This document shows positions 1 to 7,317 of a stretch of 10,204 bases of DNA, in pieces. The position numbers and the translations under genes are program-made. The notes beneath the pieces were generated by a model. It made no database searches and was not told the origin of the DNA. It saw only the letters and a program-made list of their open reading frames with translations. Numbering within the stretch: the stretch's first letter is position 1; every line of letters starts with the position of its first letter. The DNA lies in NCBI GenBank assembly GCA_964564535.1, contig CAZMBH010000033.1, positions 1-10,204 of the forward strand. Reading direction: 5' to 3'. The DNA comes from GWC2-37-13 sp964564535. GTDB taxonomy: Bacteria > Patescibacteriota > Microgenomatia > UBA1406 > GWC2-37-13.

Positions 1-2
1 TA

Positions 3-1193
3 GTCGAAATGCAACGGTTGGTTCGGAAAGTCAACTATGATCTGGAGATGATCAAAGAGGTAGGCTATGTCAATGGTATTGAAAATTATTCCCGGTACTT
101 TGATGGACGTAAGATCGGCGATCCTCCTTATAGTTTAGTTAATTATTTTAACCAGACTTACGGTGATAAATGGCTTCTTTTCATTGATGAATCTCACATG
201 ACCGTTCCTCAGATAAGAGGGATGTTTAACGGCGATTATTCAAGAAAAAAAACATTGATAGATTACGGATTCCGGTTGAAAGCGTCATTTGACAACCGGC
301 CCCTAAAATTTGAAGAATTTTATCCGATGGCGTCGAAGATAGTCTATGTTTCGGCAACACCTAATGAATGGGAATTGGGGAAATCAACCGTAACCGAACA
401 ATTAATAAGGCCAACGGGAATTATTGATCCTGAAATAATTATTAAGCCGTCGACAAACGAAGTTCAGGACCTGATTATAGAGATTGAAAAGCGAGTCAAA
501 AAAAGACCCTCCTTCGCCAAGGCTTCGGAGGGCAAGGAAAAAGTACTAGTGACAACGCTGACCAAAAAAATGGCTGAAGACTTATCAACATATTTAAAAG
601 AAAAAAAAATTAATGCGGCGTACCTGCACAGCGACGTTAAGACCCTAGAAAGATCAAACATTCTGGAAAACTTAAGGAAAGGAAACTTTGACGTTTTAAT
701 CGGAGTTAATTTACTTCGGGAAGGATTAGATTTACCGGAAGTAACGCTGGTGGCAATTCTTGATGCCGATAAAGAAGGGTTTTTAAGGTCGAGAACCTCA
801 CTGATCCAAACAATGGGTCGAGCCGCTAGAAATATTACCGGACAGGTAATTATTTATGCAGATGTTATGACCAAGTCGATAACCGCTGCGGTTGGAGAAA
901 TTAATAGAAGAAGAAAATATCAGGTAGAATATAACACCAAACATAAGATCACCCCGAAGACGATTTACAAACCGATAAGGGAAAAGATCATTGATCAGGA
1001 AGAAAAAAGCCTCTTTTACGATAGAGATTTTGACACAAAATATTTGGATGAAATAAATATTGAAAGCTTGACTCCGTTTGATAAAAAAAAGTTGGTCAAA
1101 AAAATGGAAAGAGAAATGAAGAATCAGGCCGAGAACTTAAACTTTGAATTAGCAATAAAAATTAGGGATAAAGTTAAAGAGTTAGAAAGTTAA
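3..1193 (+). CDS. uvrB: Excinuclease ABC subunit UvrB, C-terminal part (5' end outside window)
   Basis: UvrB is the DNA-damage-verifying helicase-like subunit of nucleotide excision repair; UvrA loads it and it recruits UvrC. The frame is open to the left edge, and about 397 codons of a protein usually near 660-680 residues are visible. Seen: YDLEMIKEVGY and GIENYSRYF, Walker B-like IDESH followed by TVPQI (about nt 183-206), YGFRL, YVSATP, the RPTG(I/L)(I/L)DPE segment, VLVTTLTKKMAEDL, YLHSD, GVNLLREGLDLPEV and motif VI QTMGRAARN (nt 807-833). A C-terminal UVR motif (about nt 1083-1187), which contacts UvrC, is present. The N-terminal Walker A and beta-hairpin lie upstream. A GC-rich palindrome adds about nine residues (PSFAKASEG) just before EKVLVTT. 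The gene ends 3 bp before uvrA, so the two are almost certainly cotranscribed. Identification is very secure. Confidence 0.98.
   Translation, partial: VEMQRLVRKVNYDLEMIKEVGYVNGIENYSRYFDGRKIGDPPYSLVNYFNQTYGDKWLLFIDESHMTVPQIRGMFNGDYSRKKTLIDYGFRLKASFDNRPLKFEEFYPMASKIVYVSATPNEWELGKSTVTEQLIRPTGIIDPEIIIKPSTNEVQDLIIEIEKRVKKRPSFAKASEGKEKVLVTTLTKKMAEDLSTYLKEKKINAAYLHSDVKTLERSNILENLRKGNFDVLIGVNLLREGLDLPEVTLVAILDADKEGFLRSRTSLIQTMGRAARNITGQVIIYADVMTKSITAAVGEINRRRKYQVEYNTKHKITPKTIYKPIREKIIDQEEKSLFYDRDFDTKYLDEINIESLTPFDKKKLVKKMEREMKNQAENLNFELAIKIRDKVKELES
507..532. repeat. GC-rich palindromic insertion inside uvrB (PSFAKASEG type)
   Basis: The 26 bp have perfect 6-bp arms, CCCTCC at 507-512 and GGAGGG at 527-532, and contrast sharply with the AT-rich surroundings. 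Read in the uvrB frame they give PSFAKASEG, placed between a KRVKK helix end and the conserved strand EKVLVTT. Homologues such as the E. coli protein have only one to three residues at this point. The insertion keeps the frame and lies in a loop that should tolerate length change. I recall closely similar SFAKASEG/SFAKATEG peptides recurring in unrelated proteins of CPR bacteria, which suggests a dispersed palindromic element. That recollection was not checked here. Confidence 0.8.
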
Positions 1194-1196
1194 AAT

Positions 1197-4094
1197 ATGA
1201 ATGATTTTATTAAAATAAGAGGTGCTAGACAACATAATCTAAAGAATATTGATGTTGATATTCCTAAGAATAAATTTGTTGTCATTACCGGAATCTCCGG
1301 ATCAGGAAAATCTTCTTTAGCATTTGATACCATCTATGCCGAAGGACAGAGGAGATACGTTGAGTCGTTATCGGCCTATGCCCGTCAATTTTTAGGGATA
1401 ATGGATAAACCCGACGTTGATTTAATTGAAGGTTTATCACCGTCGATTTCAATCGATCAAAAAACTACCTCTCATAATCCCAGATCAACCGTTGGAACAA
1501 TCACGGAAATTTATGATTATTTAAGACTGCTTTTTGCAAAAGTCGCCCATCCTCATTGTCCGAATTGTGGACGGGAGATCAGCAAAATGTCGGTTGATGA
1601 AATAGTTGAACGGGTAATAAAAGAAATTGAGGGTAAGATTACAACTGACAAAACAAAACCGCACAAATTCTTTATTTTATCTCCGATTGTCCGGAATAAA
1701 AAAGGAGAATTTAAAGACCTGTTTGATAATCTCCGTTCCAAGGGATTAAATCAGGTTATTGTCGATGGAAAAGCTTTCAGTCTGGAAGAAGAAATAGATC
1801 TGATCAAAACCAACAAACACAAAATTGAAGTTGCTATGGATACTATTTCCTTTGGGCATAAAGAAATAAAAAATAATGAAATGGTCAAAAGTTTAAAGTC
1901 GCGTCTTGTCAATGTTGTTGAACAGTCATTAAAACTTTCTGATGGACTGGTAATTGTACAAACAGGTAATAAAGAACACCTTTATTCGGAAAAATTCTCT
2001 TGCCCAATTTGTAATTTATCTCTTCCTGAAATAGAACCCCGGATGTTTTCTTTTAATTCACCGCTTGGGGCGTGTGAAAATTGCCGGGGAATCGGAACGA
2101 TCTATGCCGTTGACCGCAACTTAATATTAAACAAGAATCTGTCTCTACTAGAGGGTGGTATTCTTCCTTTCAATAAACTATTTTTTCACGAAACTTGGTA
2201 TGTCCGCTTAATTAAACAGGTATGTGAGGAAGAAGGAATAGATATGAACGTACAAATTAACAAATTAACAGAAAAACAGATAGATATCCTTTTAAAAGGA
2301 ACTAATAAAATATATCGGGTTGAAGGAGTCAACCGCTTTGGCAGACCAACAACGATTACGGAAAAATTTACAGGAATTGTTAGTGAACTGGAAAGGAGAT
2401 ATGTTGAAACTCAGGGAGATTACTCAGGAATAGAAATTCAAAAATATATGAGGGAAGAAACCTGCCCAAAATGTTTAGGATTGAGATTGAAACCGGAAAT
2501 TCTTGCTATAACAATTAATAAAGAAAATATTACTCAAATATCTGACAAGTCGATAGATCATTTAACAAATTATTTTAAAGAAAAATTGGAAACAATTTTA
2601 TCAGTTTATGAAAATCAAATTGCTAAACCGATAATCAAAGAAATTTTAACCAGGTTAAGTTTTTTAAATAGCGTTGGCTTATCTTATCTGACAATCAGCA
2701 GACGGGCAGGAACCTTATCCGGCGGAGAACTACAAAGGATTCGCCTGGCTTCTCAAATTGGAAGTGGATTGACAGGGGTCCTTTATGTACTTGATGAACC
2801 CTCAATCGGACTTCATTCACGCGACGTTGCTTCATTAATCGTCACTTTAAAACATCTGCGGGACTTGGGTAACAGTTTAATCGTGGTTGAGCATGACCGG
2901 GAAACAATGGAAGAAGCCGATTATTTGGTCGAATTGGGAGAAAAGGCAGGTAAAAACGGAGGTAAAATAATTTTTAATGGTAGTCTTTCAGAAATGAAAA
3001 AAACCGAAAAATCATTAACAGGACAATATTTAAATGGGAATAGAATAATTCAAATAAATGGCGGGAAAACCCCGCCCCTACAGACTAATCATGGGGAATT
3101 AATTTTTTCCGGAATTACCCACAATAATTTAAAAAATATTAATATTAAAATTCCGTTGGGTAACCTCATTGGGATTACAGGGGTTTCCGGGAGTGGAAAA
3201 TCTTCATTGATCACTGAAACTATTTACCCGGCACTGAAATATTATTTAGATGGTTATTTTCATGATAAAATCGGCGAGTTCAAAAAAATTGAAGGGTATC
3301 AATATCTAGACCGGGTTCATATGGTTGATCAGTCGCCTATTGGACGGACTCCGCGTTCTAATCCAGCAACTTACATCGGTTTTTTTGATGAGATAAGAGA
3401 AATTTTTGCCTCAACCGTTGACGCAAGGGAGCGGGGATATGAAAAGGGTCGATTTTCTTTCAATATCAAAGGAGGGCGTTGTGAAAAATGCCAAGGAGCC
3501 GGAGTTTTGAAAATAGAGATGCAGTTTTTAGCCGATGTTTATGTTATTTGTGACGTCTGTCAGGGTAACCGCTACAATAAAGAAACCTTAGAGGTTAAAT
3601 ATAAAGATAAAAATATTTATGAAATTTTAAAAATGACCGTCGATGAAGCATTAATTTTTTTTAACAGTCATTTTAAAGTTTATTCCAAACTAAGTTTTCT
3701 TCAAAAAACCGGTTTAGGTTATTTAGAATTAGGACAACCAGCTCCGACTTTATCCGGTGGAGAGGCTCAACGGTTAAAATTAGCAAACGAACTATCAAGA
3801 CGAGATACGGGCAGAACAATCTACATACTTGATGAGCCGACCACCGGTCTGCACTTTTACGATATTGAAAAGCTATTACATACGATTACAGAACTGGTTA
3901 ACCGGGGAAATACGGTCATTGTCATTGAACATAATCTTGATGTTATAAAAAGTTGTCAATACATAATCGATTTAGGGCCGGAAGGAGGGGATAAGGGAGG
4001 AAAAGTTATCTATCAGGGAGAACTCAACGGTATTTATAAGGTAAAATCTTCTTATACGGGACAATATCTGAATAAAATAATAAATGACAAATAA
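1197..4094 (+). CDS. uvrA: Excinuclease ABC subunit UvrA
   Basis: UvrA is the damage-sensing ABC-type ATPase dimer that scans DNA and loads UvrB. The 965-residue protein is complete and slightly longer than usual (about 940-960). Two nucleotide-binding halves are seen. The first has Walker A GISGSGKSS (residues 32-40), signature LSGGE (507-511) and Walker B VLYVLDEPSIGLH. The second has GVSGSGKSS (662-670), LSGGE (852-856) and IYILDEPTTGLH. Zinc-binding cysteines are present: CPxC and CENC motifs around the insertion region in the first half, and C762, C765, C785 and C788 in the second. The linker between halves holds a GC-rich palindrome (about residues 622-629). The ATG start lies 3 bp after the uvrB stop and the protein begins at the family's usual N-terminus (IRGARQHNLKNIDVDIP). 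No strong Shine-Dalgarno is visible, so coupling to uvrB is likely. All key ATPase residues are intact. Confidence 0.99.
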   Translation: MNDFIKIRGARQHNLKNIDVDIPKNKFVVITGISGSGKSSLAFDTIYAEGQRRYVESLSAYARQFLGIMDKPDVDLIEGLSPSISIDQKTTSHNPRSTVGTITEIYDYLRLLFAKVAHPHCPNCGREISKMSVDEIVERVIKEIEGKITTDKTKPHKFFILSPIVRNKKGEFKDLFDNLRSKGLNQVIVDGKAFSLEEEIDLIKTNKHKIEVAMDTISFGHKEIKNNEMVKSLKSRLVNVVEQSLKLSDGLVIVQTGNKEHLYSEKFSCPICNLSLPEIEPRMFSFNSPLGACENCRGIGTIYAVDRNLILNKNLSLLEGGILPFNKLFFHETWYVRLIKQVCEEEGIDMNVQINKLTEKQIDILLKGTNKIYRVEGVNRFGRPTTITEKFTGIVSELERRYVETQGDYSGIEIQKYMREETCPKCLGLRLKPEILAITINKENITQISDKSIDHLTNYFKEKLETILSVYENQIAKPIIKEILTRLSFLNSVGLSYLTISRRAGTLSGGELQRIRLASQIGSGLTGVLYVLDEPSIGLHSRDVASLIVTLKHLRDLGNSLIVVEHDRETMEEADYLVELGEKAGKNGGKIIFNGSLSEMKKTEKSLTGQYLNGNRIIQINGGKTPPLQTNHGELIFSGITHNNLKNINIKIPLGNLIGITGVSGSGKSSLITETIYPALKYYLDGYFHDKIGEFKKIEGYQYLDRVHMVDQSPIGRTPRSNPATYIGFFDEIREIFASTVDARERGYEKGRFSFNIKGGRCEKCQGAGVLKIEMQFLADVYVICDVCQGNRYNKETLEVKYKDKNIYEILKMTVDEALIFFNSHFKVYSKLSFLQKTGLGYLELGQPAPTLSGGEAQRLKLANELSRRDTGRTIYILDEPTTGLHFYDIEKLLHTITELVNRGNTVIVIEHNLDVIKSCQYIIDLGPEGGDKGGKVIYQGELNGIYKVKSSYTGQYLNKIINDK
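3060..3081. repeat. GC-rich inverted repeat in the uvrA inter-domain linker
   Basis: GGCGGG (3060-3065) and CCCGCC (3071-3076) form a perfect 6-bp stem with a 5-nt loop, followed by CCTAC (3077-3081). In frame it encodes GGKTPPLQ, in the poorly conserved linker between the two UvrA ATPase halves, just before GELIFSGITHNNLKNINIKIPLG. The composition is unlike the flanking AT-rich codons. The shape looks like part of a longer inverted repeat with GTAGGGGCGGG/CCCGCCCCTAC arms. That this is a second dispersed element inserted in frame is inference. Confidence 0.6.
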
Positions 4095-4124
4095 CAAATA
4101 TCAATTGAATTTTAAATGACAAAT
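4081..4124. repeat. 12-bp direct repeat forming the uvrA / transglutaminase junction
   Basis: TAAATGACAAAT occurs exactly at 4081-4092 and again at 4113-4124, separated by AT-rich sequence that includes the related ACAAATATCAAT. The first copy encodes the last UvrA residues (NDK) and runs into its stop codon. The second supplies the first two bases of the transglutaminase ATG. Similar ATGACAAAT-rich strings are, as I recall, common between genes in CPR and some other environmental genomes. No Shine-Dalgarno or terminator is visible in the 28-bp gap. Confidence 0.6.
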
Positions 4125-5955
4125 GATTAAATTTCTAAAAATATTATTAATCCTTCTTACTTTAAGTGTATTTCTTCGCTTTTCTTCAGTAGTTAACGCT
4201 TCTGACTTCAAGACCGATTATCAGGTTGAATACAATCTTTCCCAATCCCAAGATAATCTGAATTCCCAAGTGAACTTTAAGATAAAAATTGTAAATTTAA
4301 AAACAGAAGTTTACGTCAGTAAATTCTCCATAAGTTTTCCGAACACTTTTTCAATTAATAATCTAAAGACCTCGGATGATAATGGTTATATTAATCCAAA
4401 AGTAACCACTGACGAGGATAAAACTAAAATTGAATTAGAATTTTCAAATCCAACGATCGGTAAGGACTCGATCAACACTTTTTTTTTGAGCTTTGACCAG
4501 GCTAATCTGTTTAAAATTAACGGAAAAGTCTGGGAAGTGGTGCTACCGGTGATAGAAAATACGCAAAATGAATCATATAACGTAATTGTTAATCTACCGG
4601 AAACAACTAACAAAAAGATCTCTATCTCAAAACCAAAACCGGATTCAGTTACCGGAAATAAAATTATTTGGAATAATCCGAAAACAAAAACAATTTATGC
4701 AGTTTTTGGTGATAGTCAGGCTTATAAAACAGAACTAACCTATCATCTGAAAAACGATCAAATATATCCGGTTTTCACGGAAATCGCTTTTCCACCGGAG
4801 ACAGCCAGTCAAAAGATTTTTATGGAGTCCGTAAATCCGATGCCGGAATCAGTCAGGATAGATGAAGACGGTAATTATTTAGGTAAATATTTTCTTAAAC
4901 CTCTAGAAACAAAAAATATTGTTTACAAAAGTTTGATTGAAGTTTATGCAAAAACAAGGGACGATTCAGCCCCATATTTTCGTAGCTTAATTGATCAGCA
5001 AAAAAATTATTTACTAACGGCAAAAAAATATTGGCAGATAAGCAAAGTTGATCTTATAAAAAATGTTAGCAATCCTGAAGATATATATTACTTTGTTACA
5101 AACAAGTTAAAATACAATTACAACAAGATTAATTCGCAAAATAAGCGGTTAGGCGCGGATACTGTTTTATCTAGTCCTGATCAGGCAGTTTGTCTTGAGT
5201 TTACCGACTTGTTTGTCGGAATCGCTAGGGAAAAGGGGATATATAGCCGGGAAATAGAAGGTTATGGATTTTCTTTGGACCCAAGATTACAGCCGATCTC
5301 TCTATCATCTGATATTTTGCATGCTTGGCCGGAATATTTTGATTCTAAAAATCAAAACTGGGTTGCCGTTGACCCTACCTGGGAAAATACTTCAGGAATT
5401 AATTATTTTTCCTCTTTTGACTTAAATCATATTGTCTTTGTTATCCATGGAAAAAACTCCGACTATCCGCTGGCAGCAGGAATGTATAAATTAGAAAACT
5501 CCCGTGATATTTTAATAAAACCAGTCATAGAAGAGCCTTTGGAAAGAAAGGAGATTATTATTGAGAATATAGATTTTCCGGCGACCATTTCCGATAATAA
5601 ATCTTATCAGGGAAAATTCGTAATCAAGAATAATGGAAGCAGTTATCTATGGCAAATTCCGGTCGAACTCAAGGCGATTAATATTAATTTAAAGAAAAAG
5701 GACTTTAATATTCCCGTTTTAGCTCCTTTTGAAAAAAAAGAAATTATTTTTGAATACTCGGCAAAAAACAAAAACAAAAGAATACAAGGGGAACTGTTAG
5801 TAAACGTTATGAGCGAGCAGCTTTTGAAGCAAAAAATAAATATTATTCCCTCTTATTATAATTTGATATTCAGATTCTTAGCATTAATTTTTGGTCTATC
5901 CATTTTATTCTTGATTTACCGGTTAATTGTAAAAGTAAAACATCATGGTCACTAG
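4123..5955 (+). CDS. Exported, membrane-anchored transglutaminase-like domain protein
   Basis: The 610-residue protein has a clear N-terminal signal peptide: a charged start, a hydrophobic stretch at about 5-20, and possible cleavage after VNA26. A long, probably beta-rich region follows (about 30-300). The transglutaminase/protease-like core has its triad in the expected order: Cys357 in AVCLEFTDLF, His400 in HAWPEYF and Asp417 in VAVDPTWE. After a second beta-rich region comes a C-terminal transmembrane helix (about 581-602) and a short basic tail. The bulk should therefore lie outside the cytoplasm, anchored at its C-terminus. Members of this fold include peptidases and cross-linking enzymes; the substrate cannot be told here. 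It sits between uvrA and uvrC and overlaps uvrC by 11 bp, so it is in the repair operon although its location outside the membrane makes a direct repair role unlikely. The ATG at 4123 is chosen because it begins the signal peptide; an ATG at 4116 stops after four codons. Confidence 0.85.
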   Translation: MIKFLKILLILLTLSVFLRFSSVVNASDFKTDYQVEYNLSQSQDNLNSQVNFKIKIVNLKTEVYVSKFSISFPNTFSINNLKTSDDNGYINPKVTTDEDKTKIELEFSNPTIGKDSINTFFLSFDQANLFKINGKVWEVVLPVIENTQNESYNVIVNLPETTNKKISISKPKPDSVTGNKIIWNNPKTKTIYAVFGDSQAYKTELTYHLKNDQIYPVFTEIAFPPETASQKIFMESVNPMPESVRIDEDGNYLGKYFLKPLETKNIVYKSLIEVYAKTRDDSAPYFRSLIDQQKNYLLTAKKYWQISKVDLIKNVSNPEDIYYFVTNKLKYNYNKINSQNKRLGADTVLSSPDQAVCLEFTDLFVGIAREKGIYSREIEGYGFSLDPRLQPISLSSDILHAWPEYFDSKNQNWVAVDPTWENTSGINYFSSFDLNHIVFVIHGKNSDYPLAAGMYKLENSRDILIKPVIEEPLERKEIIIENIDFPATISDNKSYQGKFVIKNNGSSYLWQIPVELKAININLKKKDFNIPVLAPFEKKEIIFEYSAKNKNKRIQGELLVNVMSEQLLKQKINIIPSYYNLIFRFLALIFGLSILFLIYRLIVKVKHHGH

Positions 5956-7198
5956 AAGTCGGATCAACGAACTTCCTAACACTATTGGAATCTACATTTT
6001 TAAAAAGGATAATGCCATTAATTATATCGGCAAATCAGTCAACATAAAAGCAAGGGTCTTATCACATTTGGAAAATGCTAAATTAGATAATAAAGAAAAT
6101 TTAATCATTAACAGTTCAAACAAGATTGAAGTAATTACAGCTGAATCGGAATTTAAAGCCCTACTGCTTGAGGCAAAAATGATCAGGGAGCTTCAGCCAA
6201 AGTATAATTCAATTTGGAAAGATGATAAGAGCCCCCTTTATATTAAAATTACATCCAAAGATGAATTTCCTAAAGTTTTAATAACCAGGAAACCCTCTGA
6301 TGCATCCTTATATTTTGGTCCGTTTTCGTCGGTGAAGATGGTAGAAAAGATAATCAACGATATCAGGAAAATTGTTCCGTTTTGTACCCAAAAAAATATC
6401 AGTAGAAAAGCCTGTTTCTATTCAAAAATCGGATTGTGCAATCCTTGTCCGAATGAAATAAAAGATATTAAAGAAAAAAAACTATACAGAAAAAATATTA
6501 ATCAGGTAATTTGGATTTTAAAAGGAAACGTAAAAAAAATTATTAATGATTTAAACAAACAATTAAATGTTTATAAAAAAAATAACCAGTATGAACAGGC
6601 AATAGTTATAAGGAATAAAATTTTACGTTTTGACAAGTTACTTCATTTAAAAGAAGAATCGGAATATTATGTCAATAACAACGAAAATAAAATTAAAGAG
6701 ATGCTACTTATTTTAAATAAATATTTTCCGGCACTAAAAAAATTAAACAGGATAGAAACATACGATATAAGTAATCTTGGGTTGAAACAGGCAGTCGGAT
6801 CAATGGTCGTTATGAAAAATAATCAAATTGATAAAAAAGAATATCGTCGGTTCAAAATTAAAAAAATCGGTTTGAAATCAGACTTTGACAGGTTAAAAGA
6901 GATTATGGAGAGAAGGCTAAGGCAAAATTGGCCACGGCCCGATCTAATTATTATTGATGGCGGCCAACCGCAAATTAAAGCCATTTTAAATATATTTGAA
7001 AATAACAAAACCGATATTCCGCTTCTTGGAATAGCTAAGAATCCTGACAGAGTGATTGTGGGCGTTGATGGGTTTCCAAATCTATTCCTTAAAAATGATA
7101 GTAAAGTTTTAAATCTCGTCAGACTTCTCCGAGACGAGTCTCACCGCTTTGCCCGTAAATATCATCTGTTTTTAAGAAGTAAGGACTTTTTGTTATAA
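5945..7198 (+). CDS. uvrC: Excinuclease ABC subunit UvrC, short form without C-terminal HhH domain
   Basis: UvrC makes the 3' and 5' incisions around a UvrB-marked lesion. This protein has 417 residues against about 590-610 in typical homologues. Seen in order: an N-terminal GIY-YIG nuclease (GIY at 15-17, YIG at 27-29, likely catalytic Arg37 and Glu76); a four-cysteine segment (C147, C157, C165, C168) matching the position of the reported Fe-S site in E. coli UvrC; a UVR motif (about 212-230) for binding UvrB; and an RNase H-like endonuclease domain with likely catalytic Asp274 (YDIS), Asp338 (IDGG) and His400 (DESH). The protein ends soon after DESHRFARKYH, where others continue into tandem helix-hairpin-helix motifs. 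No such sequence follows in this frame before other genes begin. The ATG lies inside the preceding gene (11-bp overlap), so translation is probably coupled. Both nuclease centres look intact, so it is probably active, not a pseudogene. Confidence 0.95.
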   Translation: MVTRSRINELPNTIGIYIFKKDNAINYIGKSVNIKARVLSHLENAKLDNKENLIINSSNKIEVITAESEFKALLLEAKMIRELQPKYNSIWKDDKSPLYIKITSKDEFPKVLITRKPSDASLYFGPFSSVKMVEKIINDIRKIVPFCTQKNISRKACFYSKIGLCNPCPNEIKDIKEKKLYRKNINQVIWILKGNVKKIINDLNKQLNVYKKNNQYEQAIVIRNKILRFDKLLHLKEESEYYVNNNENKIKEMLLILNKYFPALKKLNRIETYDISNLGLKQAVGSMVVMKNNQIDKKEYRRFKIKKIGLKSDFDRLKEIMERRLRQNWPRPDLIIIDGGQPQIKAILNIFENNKTDIPLLGIAKNPDRVIVGVDGFPNLFLKNDSKVLNLVRLLRDESHRFARKYHLFLRSKDFLL

Positions 7199-7199
7199 T
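7191..7199 (+). promoter_or_regulatory. Extended -10 promoter overlapping the uvrC stop
   Basis: TGTTATAAT matches the extended -10 consensus TGnTATAAT exactly. The TATAAT (7194-7199) contains the uvrC TAA stop. No good -35 is seen at 17-18 bp upstream (only a poor TTTTAA-like match), which is acceptable for an extended -10 element. Transcription would start near 7206, leaving a leader of about 110 nt before the ATG at 7318. It would give the holin-like/secG/substrate-binding genes their own promoter besides any read-through from the uvr cluster. Confidence 0.6.
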
Positions 7200-7240
7200 G
7201 ATATGAAGTTGGAAGCTGGACACTAAATTTTATTTCTCCG

Positions 7241-7270
7241 TGGGAACCCTCCCCTTTTCGGGGACTCCCA
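7241..7270 (+). repeat. GC-rich imperfect hairpin in the leader of the holin-like gene
   Basis: Outer arms TGGGA (7241-7245) and TCCCA (7266-7270) enclose inner arms TCCCC (7250-7254) and GGGGA (7260-7264), with a TTTTC loop and an asymmetric internal bulge. It is a GC-rich island in AT-rich sequence, like the elements in uvrB and uvrA. It lies about 50 nt before the ATG at 7318. It is not followed directly by a U-tract, so it does not look like a standard terminator. It could be a dispersed palindrome, a leader structure or an mRNA-stability element. Confidence 0.5.
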
Positions 7271-7317
7271 AGTCGAAAAAAATTAAGTATTCCGCTTCCG
7301 CTTTATTTAAAATAGAT

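Noticed and set aside
507..3081. CRISPR or tandem array from the GC-rich palindromes
   Set aside because: They are single, dissimilar copies within coding frames, without regular spacing or nearby cas genes.
5945..7198. uvrC as a pseudogene
   Set aside because: The frame is uninterrupted, and the GIY-YIG residues, cysteines, UVR motif and RNase H-like catalytic residues are all present. Only the C-terminal HhH region is lacking.
7240..7317. In-frame GTG at 7240 as an earlier start for the holin-like protein
   Set aside because: The extra 26 residues come from the hairpin region, are not hydrophobic and would exceed the family's usual length. ATG 7318 gives a natural MKKIFRMIIF start.
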